Source of the DNA: JAJCZZ01 sp964569085
GTDB taxonomy: Bacteria > Gemmatimonadota > Gemmatimonadetes > Longimicrobiales > Gaopeijiaceae
Assembly: GCA_964569085.1 (NCBI GenBank)
Contig: CAZMTA010000011.1
Span: 1-64,000 of the forward strand
Length of the DNA stretch: 64,000 bases
Direction of reading: 5' to 3'
The first letter of the stretch is position 1; each line of letters begins with the position of its first letter. Below, one piece after another: positions 59,122 to 64,000 of the stretch. Made by a program: the position numbers and the translations under genes. The notes under the pieces are model-generated. The model worked only from the letters and a program-made list of their open reading frames with translations, made no database searches and was not told the DNA's origin.

Positions 59122-59783
59122 GCGACAGCCGTTTCGTCGGGTACCGCCGGAAGCTCATCGAGGACATCCGGGGTCACGGCATCGACGACCTCGAGCTCCT
59201 CCAACACTTCGACCACGTGCCCCGACACCACTTCCTGCCCGAGGGGGTCTGGCCCCGGGCCTACGAGGATGCGCCCATTCCCATCGGATACCAGCAGACG
59301 GCCTCCCAGCCCTCGCTCCAGGCGTACTACCTCTCGATCCTCCAGCCGGGCCCGGACGACAAGGTCCTGGAGATCGGCACGGGGAGCGGATACCTGACCG
59401 CGCTCCTGGCGCGCATGGCGGACCGCGTCTACTCCGTGGAGCGCGTCCGGGAGCTCTCCCAGCGGGCCCGGAAGGCGCTGGACCAGCTCGAGATCCGGAA
59501 CGTGGCCCTCATGGTGGGCGACGGCACCATCGGCTGGCGGAAGTACGCGCCCTTCGACGTCATCGTGGTGTCCGCGGCCGGCCCGTCGGTCCCGTCGGCC
59601 CTGGTGGACCAGCTGGCCGAGAAGGGCCGCATGCTGATCCCTGTGGGCTCCAGGGACTCCCAGGAGCTGCTCCTGCTCGAGCGGCTCAACGGAGAGATCA
59701 CCCAGGAGGTCGTGAAGGGCGACTGCACCTTCGTACCCCTTCTCGGGCGCTTCGCCTGGGCGGACGAGGAGCGGGGAGCATGA
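59103..59783 (+). CDS. pcm: Protein-L-isoaspartate O-methyltransferase
   Basis: Pcm repairs isoaspartyl damage in ageing proteins. It has 226 aa from the GTG at 59103, overlapping surE by 19 bp; a CTG at 59118 is another option. The family start is FVGYRRKLIEDI and IPIGYQQTASQPSL, where the usual GQTISQP reads QQTASQP. Motif I is VLEIGTGSGYLTALLA. The substitution is moderate and activity is likely. It overlaps the next gene by 4 bp. Confidence 0.93.
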   Translation: MEPGPLSDSRFVGYRRKLIEDIRGHGIDDLELLQHFDHVPRHHFLPEGVWPRAYEDAPIPIGYQQTASQPSLQAYYLSILQPGPDDKVLEIGTGSGYLTALLARMADRVYSVERVRELSQRARKALDQLEIRNVALMVGDGTIGWRKYAPFDVIVVSAAGPSVPSALVDQLAEKGRMLIPVGSRDSQELLLLERLNGEITQEVVKGDCTFVPLLGRFAWADEERGA

Positions 59784-60520
59784 GGCCGCCGCGCCGGCGG
59801 GACGAGGACGGCCTCCCGGGAAGCGAGGCCCTGGACGACGCCGAGGTGGCCGGACCCGCCGAGGACGGGTGGGATCCCGAGCTGCCTGCCGACCACGTGG
59901 GGTCGGCTGGCCACGGCCGTGGGCGCCCGGGCTGGCTCCGGAGGCTCTACGACTGGGTGCTCCACTGGGCCGAGACGAAGTACGGCGTCCCGGCGCTCTT
60001 CGTCCTCTCCTTCGCCGAGTCGTCGTTCTTCCCCATCCCCCCGGACCCCCTCCTGGTCGCGCTCTGCCTGGGCGTGCCCAAGAAGGCGCTCCGCTTCGCA
60101 ATGGTGGCGACGCTGGGCTCGGTGGCGGGCGGGATCGTCGGGTACACCATCGGGTGGGGAGCCTGGAGCCTGGTCCAGGACTGGTTCTTCACCTACGTCC
60201 CGGGGGTGGGCCCCGACTCCTTCGCCCGGGTGCAGGGGCTCTACGAGCAGTACGACTTCTGGGCGGTGTTCCTGGCCGGCCTGACGCCGATCCCGTACAA
60301 GGTGTTCACCCTGTCGTCGGGGGTCTTCGCCATCAACTTCGGGGTGTTCGTGGTGGCGTCCTTCCTCTCCCGGGGCCTCCGCTTCTTCGTTGTGGCGGGG
60401 CTCATCTACCGGTTCGGGCCGCCCATCGCCCGCTTCATCGACGAGTACTTCGACTACCTGGCGTGGCTCTTCGCCATCCTCCTGGTGGCCGGCTTCGTCC
60501 TGGTGGAGATGATCCTCTGA
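59780..60520 (+). CDS. YqaA/DedA-family (SNARE-associated) membrane protein
   Basis: The protein has 246 aa. A charged 60-residue N-terminal tail precedes about five membrane helices. Family features are SFAESSFFPIPPDPLLVALCLG (about residues 75-96), GYTIGWGAW and FLAGLTPIPYKVFTLSSGVFAINF (about 164-187), with the conserved Gly/Pro/Lys of the VTT domain. DedA-type proteins aid lipid recycling or proton-coupled envelope homeostasis. The ATG overlaps the pcm stop. Confidence 0.88.
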   Translation: MRPPRRRDEDGLPGSEALDDAEVAGPAEDGWDPELPADHVGSAGHGRGRPGWLRRLYDWVLHWAETKYGVPALFVLSFAESSFFPIPPDPLLVALCLGVPKKALRFAMVATLGSVAGGIVGYTIGWGAWSLVQDWFFTYVPGVGPDSFARVQGLYEQYDFWAVFLAGLTPIPYKVFTLSSGVFAINFGVFVVASFLSRGLRFFVVAGLIYRFGPPIARFIDEYFDYLAWLFAILLVAGFVLVEMIL

Positions 60521-60546
60521 GTCCCGGGCGCCCGGCGCCACGACGT

Positions 60547-60576
60547 TTGTTCCCGCCGCCGCGAGCGCCGTATATT
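60547..60576 (+). promoter_or_regulatory. Promoter of the AFISPDEP-repeat gene
   Basis: TTGTTC (60547-60552) and TATATT (60571-60576) are 18 bp apart. The -10 matches the prfB promoter exactly. GGAGG (60600-60604) provides a ribosome binding site for the ATG at 60612. Confidence 0.5.
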
Positions 60577-60611
60577 CGCCTTGACCGACCGTCCACGTCC
60601 GGAGGCCATAG

Positions 60612-61142
60612 ATGAGCGACGTCGAAGAGGGCACCGACGGCAACGGGCCGGATCCGTCCGGGCCGAGCCTTCCACCCCCGGCCTTCCCGCCGGGCTCGCG
60701 ACGTCGCCAGATGCGCCGCCGCCGGGACCGGGAGCAGACCGAGGACGGGCTGGAGGGGGCGTTCATCTCCCCCGACGAGCCCCTTCCGGAGCGCGGGGAG
60801 TCGGACGACATGGCCGACGCCTTCATCTCCCCCGACGAGCCGATGCCGGACCGGGCCGCCGCCACCACCACCGACGCCGCCGTGGGCACCGCGGGGGCCG
60901 ACGAGGACGTGATGGTGACGGGAATCGGGAACGACCCGCACCTGGATCCCATGGAGCTCCAGGCCGCCGGCGACCCCCACGTCATGGAGCTGGTGGAGAA
61001 GGTCGGCAAGCTCGCCCAGGCGCTGAAGCAGCGCGGCGAGGCGGGCCTCCGCGCCGACGGGGACATGGACCGGTTCGAGGCCACCCTGCGCGCCTACTGC
61101 GTAGGCTACCTGGCGGGCCGCCGGGCCGACGACGAGGGCTGA
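60612..61142 (+). CDS. Hypothetical acidic protein with AFISPDEP repeats
   Basis: The protein has 176 aa. A low-complexity N-terminal half (Pro, Asp, Arg) contains AFISPDEP twice, 20 residues apart. At DNA level, 60759-60780 and 60819-60840 differ by only one base. The C-terminal third (LMELVEKVGKLAQALKQRGEAGLRADGDMDRFEATLRAYCVGYLAGRR, seen in shorter pieces) looks like a helical folded domain. No known family. GGAGG precedes the ATG and a promoter is visible. It could bind a partner through the repeats, but the function is unknown. Confidence 0.75.
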   Translation: MSDVEEGTDGNGPDPSGPSLPPPAFPPGSRRRQMRRRRDREQTEDGLEGAFISPDEPLPERGESDDMADAFISPDEPMPDRAAATTTDAAVGTAGADEDVMVTGIGNDPHLDPMELQAAGDPHVMELVEKVGKLAQALKQRGEAGLRADGDMDRFEATLRAYCVGYLAGRRADDEG

Positions 61143-61239
61143 CCCGCGCCCCGCGTCCGCCCCCGCACCCGGAGGGCGGCCCGGAGCGCCCCACCCGATT
61201 CCACCAGCCCGCCGCTCGTGCTACCTTGGCCGGGCATGC

Positions 61240-61313
<74 letters not shown>

Positions 61314-61403
61314 CTCGAGGTCGAAGGGCCCATCTCTCTGCAGGACAGGGACTTGACGCACCTCACCCCGGGCCCGGGTGGGCGGCGGAGCGGGGGAGGA
61401 GCC

Positions 61404-63047
61404 GTGCAGCCGAGCGCCGATCCGGTCCGTCCCTCCCGCGATCCCGACCTCCCCCCGACCCCGTCCGCCATGGACCCCGTCCCCGACCCGCCCCGACGAC
61501 CCCAGAGCCCCGCCAGCCGCGGGCTCCGCGCCGGCCTCCTCCTGGCGCTGGTCGCCACCTTCGTGGCGCTGACCGCCAACGATTCGTGGCTCCTCCCGGC
61601 GCTGGACGGGACGGGTGTGGAGGTCCTCCTCTCCGCCACGTCCGTGGCCGAGGGCGGCGAGGCGGTGGTGGCCGTGGCCCCGTGGGACGCGCCGGAGGCG
61701 ACCCGCCCGCCCGGTCCCAGGGCCGCCGCGCTGGCCGGCGGGGTGGCGACGCTCGTCCGGCGGGGCGTCCGACCCCACGTGGCGGGGCTCTGGGTGCTGG
61801 CCGGCGCCCTGGTCCTCCTGGTGGTGGCGCTGGGCTGGGCGGTGGGAGGAGGCGCCGGCTTCGAGGCGGGCCTCCTGGGAGGGGCGCTCCTCCTGGCCTC
61901 CCCCCTGGGCGTCCACGCCGTGACGACGCTCCGTCCCGAGCTCCCGGCGGCGGCCCTGGTGGCCCTCGTGGTGGGGAGCCAGGCCTATCGTCCGCGCTGG
62001 TACCTCCTCCACGGGACCGTGGCGGCCGCCGCGTGGGCGCTGCACCCCGCCGGCGCAGGGGCCGTGGCGGCGGCGGCGCTCTGGCCCTGGGCCCTCCGGC
62101 GCGGCATCCCCGGCGTGCGGCGGGCCGGCGGCGGGGACGGACGGGGACGGACGGCTCTGGGCTCGGCGGGCGCGCTCCTCCCGGCGGCCGTCCTCCTCGT
62201 CCTGGGTCCGACGGTGGACGGGCTCCCGTCCCTCCCGGCGGTCGTGGGCGCCGAGCCCTCCCTCGACCCGCTCCTCGGGACGCTCCGGTGGGCCGGGGCC
62301 GGCCTGGGGGGCGCCGTGGGCGCCCTTCTGGGCGCGGCCGTCCTGGCCACGGGCGCGGCGCTCGCGGTGGGAATCGGGGCGGGGGCGGAGCCCGTGGACG
62401 CCGAGGTGGCGTGGGACCACCCCAGGGCGCCGGAGCTGGTGGCCGCCCGCGCCCGGATCGCCGCGGGGCTCGCGGTCCTGGGCACCGCCGTGGCCGGAGC
62501 GGCGGCCGGGGCCACGGAGGCTCTCGAAGCGCCCGCCGTCCTGGTCGCGGCGCCCGCGGCGGTCCTCCTGGCCCTCGTCGCGGCCCGGGCGATCGCCGGG
62601 GCGCGCCCCCCGGCCCGCTGGGTGGCGGTGGGCGTGGTGGCCGTCTGGCTGCTCGTCTCCGGGGGACGGGCCGTGGCCACGGCCGGGGCGCTCCGTGCCG
62701 ATGGGCGGGGCTTCACCTCCGGGGCCTGGGTGCAGTCGGAGACGGTGCGGTGGCTCGACAACCGTCTGCCCCGGGGGCTGGCGCTCTACGCCTCCGAGCC
62801 CCGCCTCGTCCTGATCCAGACCGCGCTCCCCGCCCGCGGTCTCCCCGCCTCCGGGAGCTCCCTCGAGGCGTTCGGCGCGCACCTCCGCCGCGTCCCGGGC
62901 GCCCTGGTGCTCACGGGCCCGGACACCGCCCGCGCCGACGAGCTCGAGCGGGCGCTGGGCCTGGCCACCGCCCACCGGGGCGAGCGGGGCCGGATCCTCC
63001 TCCCCGCCGCGCTTCCCGCTTCTCCGCCGGGCCCCGCGGCGCCCTGA
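61404..63047 (+). CDS. Multi-pass membrane protein, GT-C/PMT-like in layout
   Basis: The protein has 547 aa from a GTG at 61404 that follows GGGGGAGGAG; an ATG at 61470 is the alternative. It has about ten hydrophobic helices (first near residue 45) rich in Ala, Val and Leu, then a soluble C-terminal domain (about 430-547, SETVRWLDNRLPRGLALYASEP). The run LRPELPAAALVALVVGSQAYRPRW recalls ArnT/PMT glycosyltransferases, but the acidic catalytic motif in the first periplasmic loop is absent. So the enzyme role is doubtful. It stands alone after tRNA-Arg. Confidence 0.72.
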   Translation: MQPSADPVRPSRDPDLPPTPSAMDPVPDPPRRPQSPASRGLRAGLLLALVATFVALTANDSWLLPALDGTGVEVLLSATSVAEGGEAVVAVAPWDAPEATRPPGPRAAALAGGVATLVRRGVRPHVAGLWVLAGALVLLVVALGWAVGGGAGFEAGLLGGALLLASPLGVHAVTTLRPELPAAALVALVVGSQAYRPRWYLLHGTVAAAAWALHPAGAGAVAAAALWPWALRRGIPGVRRAGGGDGRGRTALGSAGALLPAAVLLVLGPTVDGLPSLPAVVGAEPSLDPLLGTLRWAGAGLGGAVGALLGAAVLATGAALAVGIGAGAEPVDAEVAWDHPRAPELVAARARIAAGLAVLGTAVAGAAAGATEALEAPAVLVAAPAAVLLALVAARAIAGARPPARWVAVGVVAVWLLVSGGRAVATAGALRADGRGFTSGAWVQSETVRWLDNRLPRGLALYASEPRLVLIQTALPARGLPASGSSLEAFGAHLRRVPGALVLTGPDTARADELERALGLATAHRGERGRILLPAALPASPPGPAAP

Positions 63048-63158
63048 CCCACCCGCGGGGGCGGGCCCCGGTCCCTGGGGGGGCCGCCCGGTTGCGCAGG
63101 CGATGCGGGGCAGGGATCTTCGGCCCTTCCGTCCGTCCCCATCAACCCGGAACCGCCC

Positions 63159-64000
63159 ATGGCCCCGCGCCTCCTCGCGCTCCTCCTCCTCCCCGCCACC
63201 TTGGCCCTCGCCGCCTGCGGCCCGTCGGACGACGCGCCCCCGAGTGCGGAGACGGAGGCCTCGCCGGCCGCCGCCGGTCCCTCGGTCGAGCTTCCCGAGG
63301 GCGCCCAGGCCATCGGCTTCCTGGGCGACACCCTCTACCCGCCGGCGCTCTCCGACGAGGCCCGCCAGGTCTACGAGGCGCGCTACGACGAGGCGGAGGC
63401 CGCCCTGGAGGCGGCGCCGGAGGACGTGGACTCCCTCATCTGGATGGGACGGCGCACGGCCTACCTGGGCCGCTTCCGGGACGCCATCGACATCTACACC
63501 CACGCCCTGGACCTCCACCCCGAGGACGCGCGCCTGTACCGCCATCGCGGGCACCGGTACGTGACGGTCCGGGAGCTGGACCGGGCCGTGGCCGACTTCC
63601 GCCGGGGCGTCGAGCTCATCCGGGGCACCGAGGACGAGGTGGAGCCCGATGGGCTGCCCAACGCCCGGGGCATCCCCACCAGCACGCTCCACTTCAACAT
63701 CTGGTACCACCTGGGGCTCGCCCACTACCTGGCCGGGGACTTCGAGGCCGCCGCCGAGGCCTACGCGTCGTGCGCCGAGGTCTCGGAGCATCCCGACTCC
63801 AAGGTGGCCACGGCGTACTGGCGCTGGCTCACCCTGACCCGCATGGGCCGGGAGGACGAGGCCGCCCGGGTCCTCCAGGGGATCCGTCCGGACATGGACA
63901 TCATCGAGAGCACGGCCTACCTGGACCTCCTGATGCTCTTCAAGGGCGAGGGCGACGCCGAGGAGCTCCTGGGCCCCTCCGGGGACGACGCCACCCTCCA
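63159..64000 (+). CDS. TPR-repeat lipoprotein, truncated by the window end
   Basis: The frame is open from ATG 63159 to the last base (280 codons, no stop). The signal ends LALAAC with the lipidated Cys at residue 20. TPR units are seen in VDSLIWMGRRTAYLGRFRDAIDIYTHAL and in TLHFNIWYHLGLAHYLAGDFEAAAEAY. The conserved ALSDEARQVYEARY precedes them. It looks like an outer-membrane or periplasmic scaffold. Its full length and end lie outside the window. Confidence 0.8.
   Translation, partial: MAPRLLALLLLPATLALAACGPSDDAPPSAETEASPAAAGPSVELPEGAQAIGFLGDTLYPPALSDEARQVYEARYDEAEAALEAAPEDVDSLIWMGRRTAYLGRFRDAIDIYTHALDLHPEDARLYRHRGHRYVTVRELDRAVADFRRGVELIRGTEDEVEPDGLPNARGIPTSTLHFNIWYHLGLAHYLAGDFEAAAEAYASCAEVSEHPDSKVATAYWRWLTLTRMGREDEAARVLQGIRPDMDIIESTAYLDLLMLFKGEGDAEELLGPSGDDATL

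Overview
The window is about 64 kb of very GC-rich, tightly packed bacterial chromosome. It shows diderm cell-envelope genes (BamA, Skp, LolCD, a lipid A pathway with an LpxC-FabZ fusion) beside genes better known from Firmicutes (McsA-McsB-ClpC, the bacillithiol enzyme BshC). Together with PorV-like proteins and many lipoproteins, this suggests Gemmatimonadota or a close FCB-group relative. The phylum is inferred from gene content; no rRNA gene is present. I found no mobile element, CRISPR array or prophage.

Layout. 1-7.2 kb: era, a PorV-like outer-membrane protein, a membrane-linked unknown, rnr, a GGDEF protein and an acidic zinc-ribbon protein. 7.3-10.2 kb: prfB, made through a classic +1 programmed frameshift, then lysS. 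10.2-18.8 kb: lolC/E-lolD-mcsA-mcsB-clpC-bamA. 19.0-26.8 kb: skp-lpxD-lpxC/fabZ-lpxA-Gfo/Idh oxidoreductase-44-residue membrane protein-lpxB-DUF374 acyltransferase-lpxK. 26.8-34.5 kb: nadB, rlmH, bshC, a small coiled-coil membrane protein, murJ and uvrC. 34.7-36.9 kb: a TPR lipoprotein, tRNA-Gly(CCC) and an SNase-like nuclease.

37.0-51.3 kb is the most unusual part. It holds a CDP-alcohol phosphatidyltransferase, a BchC-like dehydrogenase lacking the catalytic-zinc Cys, a PTPS/QueD-fold protein without its catalytic Cys and His, a GT4 glycosyltransferase, a methyltransferase, a UPF0104 membrane protein, a stand-alone RibD-type reductase, a creatininase-family amidohydrolase, an FkbM methyltransferase and an AlkP-superfamily membrane enzyme. 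These are followed by opgG-opgH (periplasmic glucan synthesis) and a RibA with a decayed RibB-like N-terminus. Several of these families act on GTP-derived pyrimidines or pterins, so I propose an uncharacterised pathway that makes and possibly glycosylates or exports a GTP-derived metabolite.

51.4-64 kb: two lipoproteins (one M23/SH3), then a DUF512 radical SAM-der-plsY-gpsA-merR-surE-pcm-YqaA series, a small repeat protein, tRNA-Arg(CCT), a multi-pass membrane protein and a truncated TPR lipoprotein.

Most genes run on the plus strand with start/stop overlaps (ATGA, GTGA), implying long operons. Promoters resembling TTGA-N16-18-TA(A/T/G)(A/C)(T/C)T are visible at several operon heads, and some lie so close to the start codon that the mRNA may be leaderless.
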